DNA of 64,000 nt from Photobacterium carnosum (GCF_002849605.1 NZ_NPIB01000024.1:1-64000), one strand, 5' to 3'. Numbered from the stretch's first letter, positions 8,449 to 18,061 are shown. Notes: generated from the sequence alone by a model not told the origin. Program-made: numbers and translations.

Positions 8449-9501
8449 ATGGCCACAAAAAATACTCCATTTGAATTTGCAGATTTACTGGTTGAACCGG
8501 GAAATCATGCCAACTGTGAACTAGAGATAGCTCGCCTTTATACGCATTCACCACTGTCCGTATCCGTTGATATTCTGCATGGAAAACACCCAGGCCCCGT
8601 ATTACTGATCAATGCAGCCATCCATGGTGATGAGCTCAATGGTATTGAAGTCGTCCGTCAAGTTATTGAAAAAATAGATTTATCAAAACTTCACGGTACG
8701 ATTATTGCGGTGCCGGTGGTTAATGTTTTCGGTTTTATACATAAATCCCGTTACTTACCTGATCGTCGTGATTTAAACCGTTGTTTCCCTGGTTCAGAGC
8801 GCGGATCAATCGCGGGTCGTATGGCATATCACTATTTTAATCAGGTAGTACGGCGTGCAACGCATGTGGTTGATTTACACACTGCCGCTATTTATCGTAC
8901 TAACTTGCCCCAAATTCGCGCTAACCTTGATAATCCGCAAGCAAAAGCAATGGCAATGGCCTTTGGCTCTCCTGTCGTAGTTGATGCAAGCTTACGAGAA
9001 GGTTCACTGCGTGCTGCCGCTGAAGAATTTAATATTCCCGTGATCACCTTTGAAGCAGGTGAAGCGCTTCGACTTGATGCCCATGCGGTAGGCTCTGGTG
9101 TGCAAGGGGTATTAAAAGTGATGCAACATTTAGAGATGGTACGCACGAGTCGTAGTAAAAAAGTGATTGAACCAATGGTGCCAAAGGCGACACGTTGGGT
9201 ACGTGCTGATTCTGATGGCTTACTACGTTCGCATGTGGCATTAGGTGAAAAAGTCGATAAAAACCAAATTATTGCAACTATCAGTGATCCTTCTGGCAGT
9301 AATCAAGTAACAGTGATTGCACCACAAGGTGGCATTGTTATTGGTCAACAAACCTTACCGCTAGTCAACGAAGGTGATGCTATTTTTCATATCGCGTTCT
9401 TTGAAGAGCCTGATGGCTTAGTAGAAGAGCAAGTTGAGTCTTATCTTTACGATGCGATTGAAGAGCTTGATGATGATTTAAAATGGGGCATGACCAGTTA
9501 A
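8449..9501 (+). CDS. Succinylglutamate desuccinylase/aspartoacylase-family zinc hydrolase
   Basis: A 350-residue member of the AstE/AspA branch of the M14-like zinc hydrolases. These enzymes remove acyl groups from amino-acid amides. The zinc ligands are His59 and Glu62 (IHGDELNG) and His144 (VVDLHTA). The substrate-binding arginines lie in PDRRDLNRCFPG (about 105-114), and the catalytic Glu is in ITFEAGEALR. The C-terminal 100 residues form a lipoyl-like beta domain (VIAPQGGIVIG), as in the COG3608 group. The protein is cytosolic. The true substrate is unknown: it is longer than AstE and lacks arginine-succinyl pathway neighbours. Some homologues sit beside rimK, but no such neighbour occurs here. 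A strong terminator follows. Confidence 0.85.
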   Translation: MATKNTPFEFADLLVEPGNHANCELEIARLYTHSPLSVSVDILHGKHPGPVLLINAAIHGDELNGIEVVRQVIEKIDLSKLHGTIIAVPVVNVFGFIHKSRYLPDRRDLNRCFPGSERGSIAGRMAYHYFNQVVRRATHVVDLHTAAIYRTNLPQIRANLDNPQAKAMAMAFGSPVVVDASLREGSLRAAAEEFNIPVITFEAGEALRLDAHAVGSGVQGVLKVMQHLEMVRTSRSKKVIEPMVPKATRWVRADSDGLLRSHVALGEKVDKNQIIATISDPSGSNQVTVIAPQGGIVIGQQTLPLVNEGDAIFHIAFFEEPDGLVEEQVESYLYDAIEELDDDLKWGMTS

Positions 9502-9544
9502 ATCAGCGTTATCAATATCATTAAATATTAAAAAACAACCCACA

Positions 9545-9575
9545 AAAAAAGAGAAGTATTTGGCTTCTCTTTTTT
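9545..9575. terminator. Bidirectional terminator
   Basis: The perfect 12-bp stem AAAAAAGAGAAG (9545-9556) / CTTCTCTTTTTT (9564-9575) lies between the convergent aspartoacylase-family gene and the minus-strand molybdenum-hydroxylase operon. It works as a terminator in both directions. Confidence 0.9.
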
Positions 9576-9601
9576 ATGGTATTTATTTTATAACTTGTTG
9601 T

Positions 9602-10171
9602 TTATTTGCATGTCCGAAGTAATTGCTGATATTTTTCAGGTGTATCAATATCATGATAAATACCACTCGTGGCATCTAACTGTAAATATTGCTCTTCACC
9701 TGTTTGCAGTACTTGCTTCATTTTAGCCGTGATAGGTAAGGCTAAAATGCATGGAATTAACGCAGCATCAATTAAAACGGGATGCCCTGTTTGTTGTTTA
9801 TTACCAGGAAAGACCACTCGCCCATAACGCATTTGCGATAACAGCGTAAATACCTGCGGATCGATACACGGCATATCGGCATGAGTAATAAAAAACCGAG
9901 AACTAGTGACGGCTGCAATACCCTTTTGAATCGAGCTTAACATGCCTTGTTGATAGTCAGGATTCACCACCACAAGAATATGTGGCTGATGTTGGTATCG
10001 CTGTACCAATTCATCAGCGCGATAACCCGCCACCACGATCACTCTTGAACAAAAGACCAAGGCGTGTTCAATGGCAATATCGAGCAGTGTACTATCACAA
10101 TAAGGTAGCATGGGTTTCCATGCCCCCATTCGTGATGACAGCCCCGCAGCCGGTATCACACAATCAACCAT
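9602..10171 (-). CDS. MocA-type molybdopterin nucleotidyltransferase
   Basis: A 189-residue NTP-transferase of the MobA/MocA group. The nucleotide-binding signature PAAGLSSRMGAWKPMLPY is at the N-terminus, with the metal-binding acidic motif near ITHADMPCID and a GHPVLID segment further on. MocA attaches CMP to molybdopterin for xanthine-dehydrogenase-family enzymes. The start is placed at 10171 because this ATG overlaps the stop of the XdhC-like gene (ATGGTTGA, 8 bp), implying translational coupling. An upstream frame extends to 10204 but lies entirely inside the previous gene. As last gene of the molybdenum-hydroxylase operon its role is almost certainly cofactor finishing for that enzyme. 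CTP versus GTP preference cannot be read off. Confidence 0.88.
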   Translation of the reverse strand: MVDCVIPAAGLSSRMGAWKPMLPYCDSTLLDIAIEHALVFCSRVIVVAGYRADELVQRYQHQPHILVVVNPDYQQGMLSSIQKGIAAVTSSRFFITHADMPCIDPQVFTLLSQMRYGRVVFPGNKQQTGHPVLIDAALIPCILALPITAKMKQVLQTGEEQYLQLDATSGIYHDIDTPEKYQQLLRTCK

Positions 10172-11144
10172 GGTGATAATGCCATGAATCACAATTAATC
10201 CCATTTTTTACTGCAATAACTTCTGCGATCACGGCAATGGCTATTTCAAACGGGGTTTTGCTTCCAATGGCAATGCCAATTGGTGCATGCAATCGTGCTA
10301 ATTCAGACTGAGTATATTCACCAATTCGCATTAATCGTTCACGACGACGATCACTGTTCGCATGTGATCCTAATGCGCCAATATAAAACGCATTGGACTC
10401 TAATGCCCCCATCAATCCCATGTCATCAACACGAGGATCATGGGCAAGTGCTAACACTGCGGTATAAGCATTGGTGTAGCGCTCAACAAAAGCATCCGCA
10501 GAGCACCATTCAACATCAACGCCCCCCTCTGCCGCAGTCCAACGCCAACTTTGACTGTAATTTTCACGAACATCGCACAATCTTACGGTAAATCCAGCTC
10601 TGATCGCTAACCGTGCAACTTCTTCACTGACTTGGCTAATACCCAATAATAATAATTGCCAATGTTGTTGGTAATGCACCGTTAACCAGGGTGAAGGATA
10701 TGCCGTAGTCTCTGTACCCGTCACAATACTGCGTTGCTCTGTCTCAATATTGACAGCACGAATAAAGGTGGACGTTTGTTCCGCAGCCATTAACCAGTCA
10801 TCAACCAAATAACAATAATCAGGGTATAAATGTTCGATTAATAAAGAGATATGACCACCACACGGCAGTTCATATTCGCTACCATTCGCGGCTAAGTGAG
10901 TACCATAATCAAACACTTGTAATGGTTTATCAAGACCATGTTGTTGAATTAAATTCATAAAAGCATCTTCAATACATCCGCCAGATACCGACCCAGAGCG
11001 AATATGACCATCAGTTGCAAATAAAGCGCCAACAGGACGAGGAGCCGACCCATAAGTGGATAAAATAGTACATAACCACACCGGTTTCCCTTGTTGTAGC
11101 CATGTCTGACAATCTAATAATACGTGTTTATCTAAGGCATTCAT
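10164..11144 (-). CDS. XdhC/CoxI-family molybdenum-cofactor insertion factor
   Basis: A 326-residue XdhC/CoxI protein. It has an N-terminal XdhC domain (TILSTYGSAPRPVGALFA; SVSGGCIE at about 52-60) and a C-terminal Rossmann-type domain (LLLLGISQVSEEVARLA; IGALGSHANSDRRRERL). Family members bind the molybdopterin cofactor, help its sulfuration, and deliver it to the large subunit of xanthine-dehydrogenase-type enzymes. It is cytoplasmic. The gene lies 74 bp after the cytochrome gene and overlaps the MocA-type gene by 8 bp, placing it in the same operon as its presumed client. A conserved Cys in SGGCIED matches the family. Confidence 0.9.
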   Translation of the reverse strand: MNALDKHVLLDCQTWLQQGKPVWLCTILSTYGSAPRPVGALFATDGHIRSGSVSGGCIEDAFMNLIQQHGLDKPLQVFDYGTHLAANGSEYELPCGGHISLLIEHLYPDYCYLVDDWLMAAEQTSTFIRAVNIETEQRSIVTGTETTAYPSPWLTVHYQQHWQLLLLGISQVSEEVARLAIRAGFTVRLCDVRENYSQSWRWTAAEGGVDVEWCSADAFVERYTNAYTAVLALAHDPRVDDMGLMGALESNAFYIGALGSHANSDRRRERLMRIGEYTQSELARLHAPIGIAIGSKTPFEIAIAVIAEVIAVKNGINCDSWHYHHG

Positions 11145-11218
11145 AAGTCGTCTATCACTTTGTTTACTATAACAACAGTACCAAAGTTAGCCTGCAATAA
11201 TGCAGGCTAATCGCATGA

Positions 11219-12490
11219 TCAATTAGTCGCTAATTGCTTTTTAATGTCAGCCACTTGCTTCACCGTTGTGGTTGTCATCTGTGTAGTAAAACGCTTATGT
11301 AAGTAAGTTATCAAATCAGCCATTTGTTGATTATTCAAACTGTTCTTATAACCCGGCATTGCATAATATGTTTGCTCTTGGCTATAACTTTGGCGCTCAA
11401 TACCATTATTTAACACAGCTACGGTATTAAAAATATTACTGTTTTCAATGGTCGCATTATTTTGTAACGCAGGGGCTACGTTTGGTGTTCCTTGTCCATT
11501 TTGACCATGACAACCAGAGCACTTATCCATATAGATACGGTATCCTGGTAGTTTAGTATCAAATTGTGATGCGACAAGTGACGTTAACTTCGGTTGTGAT
11601 ACCGCTGATTGTGATGGTTGTGCTTGATTCAATAAATAACTGGTTATCGCAGTAATATCATGATCATTAAGTTGAGTTAAACTATGTTTTTCAACGATGA
11701 ACATATCATTAAAGGCAGTGCCTTTAGGCGATTGCCCTGTTTTTAAGAATTGCGCTAAATTATTAAATGTCCAATGTTCTTGAGTCAGATTTTTTGACGT
11801 AATATTAGGCGCATTAAGATAATTAACCACCGCACCTTCAAGCGGATGATCTTGCTCCGTTGCCATCATAAAATTACGTGGAGTATGGCACTCACCACAG
11901 TGACCTAACCCTTGCACTAGATATTTACCACGATTCCATAATGGCGTTTTATCCGCAGTAGGCGTAAAGGTCGGTTTATCAAACGCGACAAGATTCCATA
12001 CTTTTAATCCCATTCGAATATTGAAAGGGAAACCAATCCCATTTTCTCTATTCGGTTGAGTCGCAGGTTTGGTTTGCATGAAATACGCATACAACGCGTG
12101 CATATCGTGATCGTTAATACGGTGATACGACGTATAAGGCATTGCCGGATATAAATTACCTTTAGGCGCAACACCATTACGTACCGCATCAACAAATTGC
12201 TGATAACTATAATTACCAATACCGTGTTGTTTATCACTACTAATATTGGTTGAATATAGAGTACCAAACGGCGTATCAAATGCACGCCCGCCGCCATACG
12301 CTTGACCGCTTTCAATAGTATGACAACCACTGCAATCACCCGCAGCCGCTAAATATTTACCTTGCGCAATCAATTGTGCCATATTTTCAGATAATGGCGC
12401 TTGTGTATCCGTTGATGATGCCTCTGCATAGACCGCACCGCTACTTAATAACAAACCACAAACGACACTGATTTTTAAACTCGGTTTCAT
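11219..12490 (-). CDS. Triheme cytochrome c subunit of the molybdenum hydroxylase
   Basis: A 423-residue periplasmic cytochrome c. It has a signal peptide (residues 1-22, ending AVYAEA) and three CXXCH heme sites: CSGCH near residue 53, CGECH near 198 and CSGCH near 325. The middle domains resemble the cytochrome subunits of alcohol and aldehyde dehydrogenases. In IorAB-like and related periplasmic aldehyde oxidases such a subunit replaces the FAD subunit and passes electrons to the respiratory chain. Its ATG overlaps the stop of the 2Fe-2S gene by 4 bp (ATGA), indicating coupled translation. The exact final acceptor is unknown. Confidence 0.9.
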   Translation of the reverse strand: MKPSLKISVVCGLLLSSGAVYAEASSTDTQAPLSENMAQLIAQGKYLAAAGDCSGCHTIESGQAYGGGRAFDTPFGTLYSTNISSDKQHGIGNYSYQQFVDAVRNGVAPKGNLYPAMPYTSYHRINDHDMHALYAYFMQTKPATQPNRENGIGFPFNIRMGLKVWNLVAFDKPTFTPTADKTPLWNRGKYLVQGLGHCGECHTPRNFMMATEQDHPLEGAVVNYLNAPNITSKNLTQEHWTFNNLAQFLKTGQSPKGTAFNDMFIVEKHSLTQLNDHDITAITSYLLNQAQPSQSAVSQPKLTSLVASQFDTKLPGYRIYMDKCSGCHGQNGQGTPNVAPALQNNATIENSNIFNTVAVLNNGIERQSYSQEQTYYAMPGYKNSLNNQQMADLITYLHKRFTTQMTTTTVKQVADIKKQLATN

Positions 12491-13017
12491 TTGACTAACC
12501 CCGGCTGTGATAGTACTAAATCTCGCAAACCAACATAGTATTTACGGTAACCAGAACAACGACAGATATGTTTTTTCAATGCGTTTTCAATCACATCTTC
12601 AACCTGATCTTTATCGACAGGTTGTTTGGTTAATTGCTCAACTAACACGGTTGATTCATTAACAAAACCAGAAGTACACCAACCACATTGGAAAGAAAAA
12701 TGATCCACAAATGTTTGCTGTACTGGGCTTAATGCAGTGATTTGTCCCATTAAATTACGTTTAGCGTGACCTTCTACTGTGCGCAGTTTTTTACCGTTAA
12801 AATTACCGACGCCATTAATACAAGTACGCTCAGTGTGTGATCCACCATCGGCATCATCCACAATGATAGAGCAGGCGTGACAAACACCAATACCACAACC
12901 AAATTTAGTACCAGTTAATCCTCGATATTCATGAAGAAAATCAATCATTTTCACTGATTCATCAACATCAACTGGACCGACAACATTACCGTTAATAGTC
13001 ATTGTTACAGTGATCAT
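12487..13017 (-). CDS. 2Fe-2S subunit of the molybdenum hydroxylase
   Basis: A 176-residue xanthine-dehydrogenase-family iron-sulfur subunit. The N-terminal plant-ferredoxin-type cluster is CGIGVCHAC, with a further Cys near residue 65 (RTCINGV). The C-terminal helical 2Fe-2S domain has CGWC and CRCSGYRKY motifs. Compared with the typical 150-160 residues it is slightly long because of an insertion around GGSHTERT. It shuttles electrons from the molybdenum centre to the cytochrome. It has no signal peptide and is presumably exported together with the Tat-carrying large subunit. It overlaps both neighbours by 4 bp, a tight translationally coupled operon. Confidence 0.93.
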   Translation of the reverse strand: MITVTMTINGNVVGPVDVDESVKMIDFLHEYRGLTGTKFGCGIGVCHACSIIVDDADGGSHTERTCINGVGNFNGKKLRTVEGHAKRNLMGQITALSPVQQTFVDHFSFQCGWCTSGFVNESTVLVEQLTKQPVDKDQVEDVIENALKKHICRCSGYRKYYVGLRDLVLSQPGLVK

Positions 13018-15857
13018 GCAAGTACTTCCTTAATATCATTAGCCGTTACAGGTAAGTGGTAAAAACGTTTATTTGTAATTTGGTAAAGAGCTTCGGTAAC
13101 AGCCGCGACAATTGGGATCATCACCACTTCAGCGATACCTTTACGTTGGTCAGAATTATTAAATGGCGGCAAAATAGTATGATTCATTTTCCATACACCC
13201 ACATCAGTCGCTAATGGCACTTGATAGCGATTAAGGTTCCAAGTACCGTTACCCGGACCTTCTTCACCTGGTGGTAAATATTCATGCAATACATGCCCAA
13301 TACCCATCACTAAGCCACCTTCAATTTGACCTTCAACCAGTTCTTTGACGATCACTTTACCCGCATCAAGCCAAGTCTGGGTTGCTACGATTTCAACCTT
13401 ACCAGAGCCCTTTTCAACGGCTAATTCAACTAATACGGCACAAGGAGCGTAATACACTACCATCGCATTATTTAGAACCGTCGCTGGGTATTTAACATTG
13501 CGACGATCCAATAAATGCCAACCATTGCTGGCCATTAGTTTTTTCTTATTCGCATTAGCACCATGACCATATTTCACGGCCATTGCATCTAGTTGATAAG
13601 TTTGAGTCTGCCCTTCAACAGTGAAATCAGCATCAACCCAACCCCAACGGTTAAATGTATGCACCATTGCGCCCGTTACTAAACCTTGCTGATGGACATG
13701 TTGTGCTAGCATATCAAGGGGTAATGGCTCCATGCCTTTAGCACTTAACTTACCGTCAACCCAAACAGCGTCTTCCATTACGCCAAAATCCATCGCAGCA
13801 AGATCACCGCTGTAGTACAACTTACTCCAAATAGCTTTTGCAGCAGGCCATAAGCCATATTCAAAAATAACTTTAGCGGCATTTTCTGTTGCTTTAGATT
13901 GGAAATAAGCCGATGTCGATGCAGACGATGCATAAGGAATCGTCGGTGTCCAACGTGGATTTTGTTGCATTTTATCTTGGTAGGCTTGGCTCATCGTAAA
14001 CGGTGATTGGGTATTGATCATTTTTAGAGGATCCCAACCATGCACTTCAGCAAGATTGATAGCGTCAGCAGGGCGACCAAAATAATCTGCTAAAACAGCA
14101 GCTTGTGATGTTTGTGCTCCGGTGCCAATTTCAACTGCAGAGATCCCCATCACTAAGCGGCCGGTCTTATCCATTTCAATATAGGTTGAAGGCGCGTCAT
14201 CACCCGCACCATAGTCTTTAGTACAAATCGCAAAACCAGTACCGAAGCGTTTATTGGGATGCTTCGCTTCATACGCTTTACGACGCTGCTCGCGCTGGGT
14301 CCACATTTCATGTTGTTGAGCTTGTTTTAATATCTCAACATAATGTTCAGTACTGGTTGGTACTGCACCTTGAGTATTCAATTGACCCGTTTTAATTGTA
14401 TTACGAAGTCTTAAATCAATCGGATCAATATTGAGCAATTGTGCCGCTTCATTGACCATCATTTCCATGGCTGACATTGTCTGTAACGTACCAAAACCAC
14501 GCATAGAACCTGACGCTGGGTTTTCAGACACATTGGCAACAGCGGTAATATCATTTTTAGGGAAATAATAAATTGACTGCAATGCACTCGCGCCTACTTC
14601 AGCAACAACAGAGCTGAAATTTTCACGACCACCACCATCAAGATCCATGTAACTCACAATTCCTTGGAATTTACCGGTAGTTTTATCAATCGCTAATTGA
14701 TTGTGCATCTTAAAAGGATGGCGTTTTAGACCAGATTGAAATTGTTGAAAGCGATCGTTTGCCATACGTACAGGATGTTTACTGTACATCGCCGCTAATA
14801 AACCATAGAAAGGCAATATAGTGTGATCTTTACCGCCAAAGCCACCACCAATAAAAGGTGAATGTACGACTAAGTTTTTAACGTTACCCGCAAGAGGCCC
14901 ATTGTTAAGCATCTTAGTTGCAAAACCAAAGAAGTTACCAGGAGATTGCGATGAAGGAATGGTATGCATGGTCTGTGTTTTAGGATCAAACCAACCATTG
15001 AAACATTCTGGCTCTAAGAACATCGGATCAATAAATTGAGTTTGATAATTACGATCTAAAACAAAATTATTTTCATCTTTTAAACTTGCTTTAATATCGT
15101 CAGCAACCGCCATTTGTTGCTCTAATGCTGAGCCTAAAGAATTAGGTTTAGGCCAAAATGGTTTATGGTCAACATAGTTAGGGAAATTAACCCCATTTTT
15201 TAATGGACTGTATTTATCAGGCAAGACACCCGCAGCATTACCTTGTTCACGAGTAATTCGCCACACGCCCCACGGATCTTTTTCTGCGGCAACTAACGGT
15301 TGTTGTTTACCATATTTAATAATTTCACTATTAAATTGCAATATACCTTTAGCGCGATGATAAGTGATAAAGTCATCAAAAATAAGTAGCATGACGGCTT
15401 GACCAATATAGTCAGGCATTGCACCTTCAGTAACCAACATATTAGTGCCAAAAAATTGAGGTAATTCAATCTTATCTTTGGTTAATGTTGATCCAGTAAC
15501 AATATTACTTGGCTGAGCATTTGCAGGTAATAAACTTAAATCAACACCTTGATAGATACGATCAGCACGATCGGCACGAATATAAAAAGCCCATGACTGC
15601 TCGCTTGGCCAACCATCAATATCGGTTGATCGCAAATCACGTCCATACACTTTTTCACCCGTGACTTTAGCAATAGCATCACTTCTAAAACGTACTTTAA
15701 AATCAGATTTCCAAGATGCCGCTAATTCAGGAGCAACTAAACTATTACTACCATCTAAATTAAGATTAAATCGGGCTAAAGCGGGAACAGTATAAACGCA
15801 GATACCAGCGATGATACCATGTTTAATAAAACTCCTTCGCGAAAGTTCCATTGACAT
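13014..15857 (-). CDS. Molybdopterin-binding subunit of a periplasmic aldehyde/heterocycle oxidoreductase
   Basis: A 947-residue xanthine-oxidase-family large subunit. The start is set at 15857, where AAGGAG stands 6-7 bases before the ATG; this gives MSMELSRRSFIK, a clean twin-arginine signal. Molybdopterin and active-site motifs follow in order: FIGGGFGGKD (near 345), GSMRGFGTLQ (near 455), EIGTGAQTS (near 580), and KGIAEV near the C-terminus carrying the expected catalytic Glu. The architecture resembles isoquinoline 1-oxidoreductase IorB and periplasmic aldehyde dehydrogenases. Substrate cannot be predicted. There is no FAD-subunit gene; the operon supplies a cytochrome c instead. It is the first gene of a five-gene operon. 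Confidence 0.9.
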   Translation of the reverse strand: MSMELSRRSFIKHGIIAGICVYTVPALARFNLNLDGSNSLVAPELAASWKSDFKVRFRSDAIAKVTGEKVYGRDLRSTDIDGWPSEQSWAFYIRADRADRIYQGVDLSLLPANAQPSNIVTGSTLTKDKIELPQFFGTNMLVTEGAMPDYIGQAVMLLIFDDFITYHRAKGILQFNSEIIKYGKQQPLVAAEKDPWGVWRITREQGNAAGVLPDKYSPLKNGVNFPNYVDHKPFWPKPNSLGSALEQQMAVADDIKASLKDENNFVLDRNYQTQFIDPMFLEPECFNGWFDPKTQTMHTIPSSQSPGNFFGFATKMLNNGPLAGNVKNLVVHSPFIGGGFGGKDHTILPFYGLLAAMYSKHPVRMANDRFQQFQSGLKRHPFKMHNQLAIDKTTGKFQGIVSYMDLDGGGRENFSSVVAEVGASALQSIYYFPKNDITAVANVSENPASGSMRGFGTLQTMSAMEMMVNEAAQLLNIDPIDLRLRNTIKTGQLNTQGAVPTSTEHYVEILKQAQQHEMWTQREQRRKAYEAKHPNKRFGTGFAICTKDYGAGDDAPSTYIEMDKTGRLVMGISAVEIGTGAQTSQAAVLADYFGRPADAINLAEVHGWDPLKMINTQSPFTMSQAYQDKMQQNPRWTPTIPYASSASTSAYFQSKATENAAKVIFEYGLWPAAKAIWSKLYYSGDLAAMDFGVMEDAVWVDGKLSAKGMEPLPLDMLAQHVHQQGLVTGAMVHTFNRWGWVDADFTVEGQTQTYQLDAMAVKYGHGANANKKKLMASNGWHLLDRRNVKYPATVLNNAMVVYYAPCAVLVELAVEKGSGKVEIVATQTWLDAGKVIVKELVEGQIEGGLVMGIGHVLHEYLPPGEEGPGNGTWNLNRYQVPLATDVGVWKMNHTILPPFNNSDQRKGIAEVVMIPIVAAVTEALYQITNKRFYHLPVTANDIKEVLA

Positions 15858-16279
15858 GATTAACTCCTTCAACATTCTCATTATAATTTTTATTATATTT
15901 CAAGATGAACATTCTATTTCATTAAATACCATACAATGCTTATGGTTATTAACAAAAGTAAGAACATCAACTCAAAATTACTATTTATGCACAATAGATA
16001 TGCTTAATCTTTAACATTTTATACCTCTTCGTCATATACGCAACAATCAATTAAAGCAAAAAGTATGAATACTTATTCAAATCAAATAAATGCAACATAA
16101 AAATAACAACAAGGTTTGTATTCAATAGTTTTTTATTACTAAACAGACAATAAATAAACTATTTTTACAACGTTAAAGAGATCTTCATTCAAAAAATGAC
16201 AAATATTTAAATTAATATTGATTTATAAGTTATTAAGTTAACCTATAACGTATCGTCATTTTTATTACGGTTAAACCAT
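15858..16279. other. AT-rich upstream region of the molybdenum-hydroxylase operon
   Basis: About 420 bases with no gene. It must carry the promoter of the minus-strand molybdenum-hydroxylase operon and is bounded by the dps terminator. A short open frame on plus (15811-16014) overlaps the real gene start and lacks any ribosome-binding site. No clear operator was seen. Confidence 0.5.
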
Positions 16280-16327
16280 ATATAATAAAAAAGGATAGGT
16301 TATTAAACCTATCCTTTTTTATTATAT
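16280..16327. terminator. Long perfect-stem terminator after dps
   Basis: A perfect 22-bp stem (16280-16301 with 16306-16327) closes on a 4-base ATTA loop. Its core is GGATAGGTT/AACCTATCC, flanked by A and T runs on both sides. It lies 33 bases after the dps stop on the minus strand and would also work on plus. Confidence 0.9.
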
Positions 16328-16360
16328 ATAAACGAAATAATTAGATTATATCTCGCTATA

Positions 16361-16900
16361 TCAATGACGGTATGATTCATAAAGGAACCAGACACGACGT
16401 TCTGTTTCATCAATCCAATTATCAATCATACTCACTGAAGAAAAATCATTACGCTCGTCACATAAAATATGTGCTGCTCGAAGCTCTGCGGCTAATTGTT
16501 TATTATCTTCACACAATTCAGCAAGCATATCGGCAGGCTCAACATAATCAGCATCATTATCTAAAATACGCTGCATACGTGCGATTTCACCAATTGAACG
16601 TATAGTACGACCACCAATTTTACGTGCACGTTCAGCTATATCATCAGTCATTGCAAATAACTGTGCACTCTGCTCATCTAACATTAAATGGTAATCACGG
16701 AAATGTGCACCACTCATATGCCAGTGGAAGTTTTTGGTCTTCATATAAATCGCAAATACATCAGCTAAAATTGCAGTTAACGCACCACTAATCTCTTTAG
16801 TCGCGTCTACACATAAATCGGTAGGTGTGGCTAGAGGACGAGTAAGGTGTTGTTTAGCATCTTCAATTTGAACTTTATTCAAGATTCTAGTACTCATCAT
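16361..16900 (-). CDS. dps: Dps-family ferritin-like DNA-protection protein
   Basis: A 179-residue Dps/ferritin-like four-helix protein. The inter-subunit ferroxidase residues are visible: His59 and His61 (NFHWHMSG), with Asp75-Glu76 in HLMLDEQ. Dps proteins assemble into 12-mers that oxidise and store iron with peroxide, protecting DNA during starvation and oxidative stress. An AAGGAAA ribosome-binding site precedes two adjacent ATG codons, so the start is uncertain by one codon. The gene is monocistronic with a strong terminator. The N-terminal tail has few Lys/Arg, so DNA binding is less obvious than in E. coli Dps. Confidence 0.92.
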   Translation of the reverse strand: MMSTRILNKVQIEDAKQHLTRPLATPTDLCVDATKEISGALTAILADVFAIYMKTKNFHWHMSGAHFRDYHLMLDEQSAQLFAMTDDIAERARKIGGRTIRSIGEIARMQRILDNDADYVEPADMLAELCEDNKQLAAELRAAHILCDERNDFSSVSMIDNWIDETERRVWFLYESYRH

Positions 16901-17137
16901 CTTTTCCTTAGTAATAATTTTGTGAACGTCATTACTATAAGCCGTCTGATTTGTATGACAACAGCCAATAACAGCAGATTAATGCAAGCTAACTTTACTT
17001 TCTTCTACTAAATAATTGTGATTTTATTTCAGTATAATTATAAGTATTTCTATTTTTTTGGCTTGATAATTTGCTTAAATATAGTCAGCTGTTTACCCTC
17101 TAAAAATAAACACTTCAATAATAATATAGGTAAGAAA

Positions 17138-18061
17138 ATGGATAATTCATTTGAATACGAAATTGGCACTCCAGGTATAAAATGGAATGCCACAGAAAAA
17201 GCAGCATGGTTGGCACAAACCACCATTAAGCGTAGTTATCTTGAGCAGGTTGTTAGCCATATTCATACCCTAAGTGAAGAGTTCGATGTTGAACAATACG
17301 GTGCACTCTCTTATTCACCTGAAAAGTACCCTTTGTTTGCGATTAAAACGCGTGATTGGGACAACACTAAACCTACAGTATTAATCACGGGTGGTATTCA
17401 TGGTTATGAAACCAGTGGTGTCCATGGTGCATTAACTTTCTTGGCACAAAAAGCACAACAATACAGCACTGAGTTTAATATTCTGGTGGTGCCTTGTGTT
17501 AGTCCGTGGGGATATGAAACGATCAATCGTTGGAACCCAAATGCTGTTGATCCGAACCGTTCATTTTATGCCAATAGCCCAGCAGAAGAATCGGCAGCAT
17601 TGATGAAACTCGTTCAAGCTCAACATACGCATTTTCTTGCTCACCTTGATTTACATGAAACCACTGATAGTGATGAAAGTGAGTTTAGACCCGCGCTTGC
17701 GGCACGTGACGGTAAAGAATATATCGCCGATATCGTACCTGACGGTTTTTATGGTGTTGGTGATACTGAAAACCCACAACATGATTTCCAAAAAGCCATT
17801 ATTGATTCAGTGCGCCATGTTACTCATATTGCACCTGCTGATAGTGACGGCAACATTATTGGCGAGCCGATTACCCAAGAAGGTGTGATTAATTATCCAC
17901 TAAAAGCATTAGGTTTATGTGCTAGCGTAACTGACGCTTTGTATACTTCAACAACTGAAGTTTATCCAGACAGCCCACGCGTTACGGATCAAGAGTGTAA
18001 TATGGCGCAAGTTGCGGCAATTATAGGTGCTCTTGAATACTTAAAACACCACCATTCGTAA
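17138..18061 (+). CDS. M14-family zinc metallocarboxypeptidase
   Basis: A 307-residue M14 (carboxypeptidase A-like) enzyme. The zinc ligands are in GGIHGYETSG (His and Glu) and LAHLDLHET (His), and the substrate-binding Arg/Asn in VDPNRSF. The start is placed at the ATG at 17138, which has AGG 7 bases upstream. An alternative GTG at 17018 would add 40 residues that resemble a lipoprotein signal (IVSC lipobox), but it has no ribosome-binding site. With the shorter start the enzyme is cytosolic. Substrate is not known; peptide or amidated amino-acid hydrolysis is expected. A terminator-like hairpin follows and abuts ogt. Confidence 0.82.
   Translation: MDNSFEYEIGTPGIKWNATEKAAWLAQTTIKRSYLEQVVSHIHTLSEEFDVEQYGALSYSPEKYPLFAIKTRDWDNTKPTVLITGGIHGYETSGVHGALTFLAQKAQQYSTEFNILVVPCVSPWGYETINRWNPNAVDPNRSFYANSPAEESAALMKLVQAQHTHFLAHLDLHETTDSDESEFRPALAARDGKEYIADIVPDGFYGVGDTENPQHDFQKAIIDSVRHVTHIAPADSDGNIIGEPITQEGVINYPLKALGLCASVTDALYTSTTEVYPDSPRVTDQECNMAQVAAIIGALEYLKHHHS

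Noticed and set aside
12004..12339. 111-codon ORF inside the cytochrome c gene
   Set aside because: Same strand but a different frame within a well-supported gene; Val/Ile/Met-rich translation characteristic of a shadow frame.
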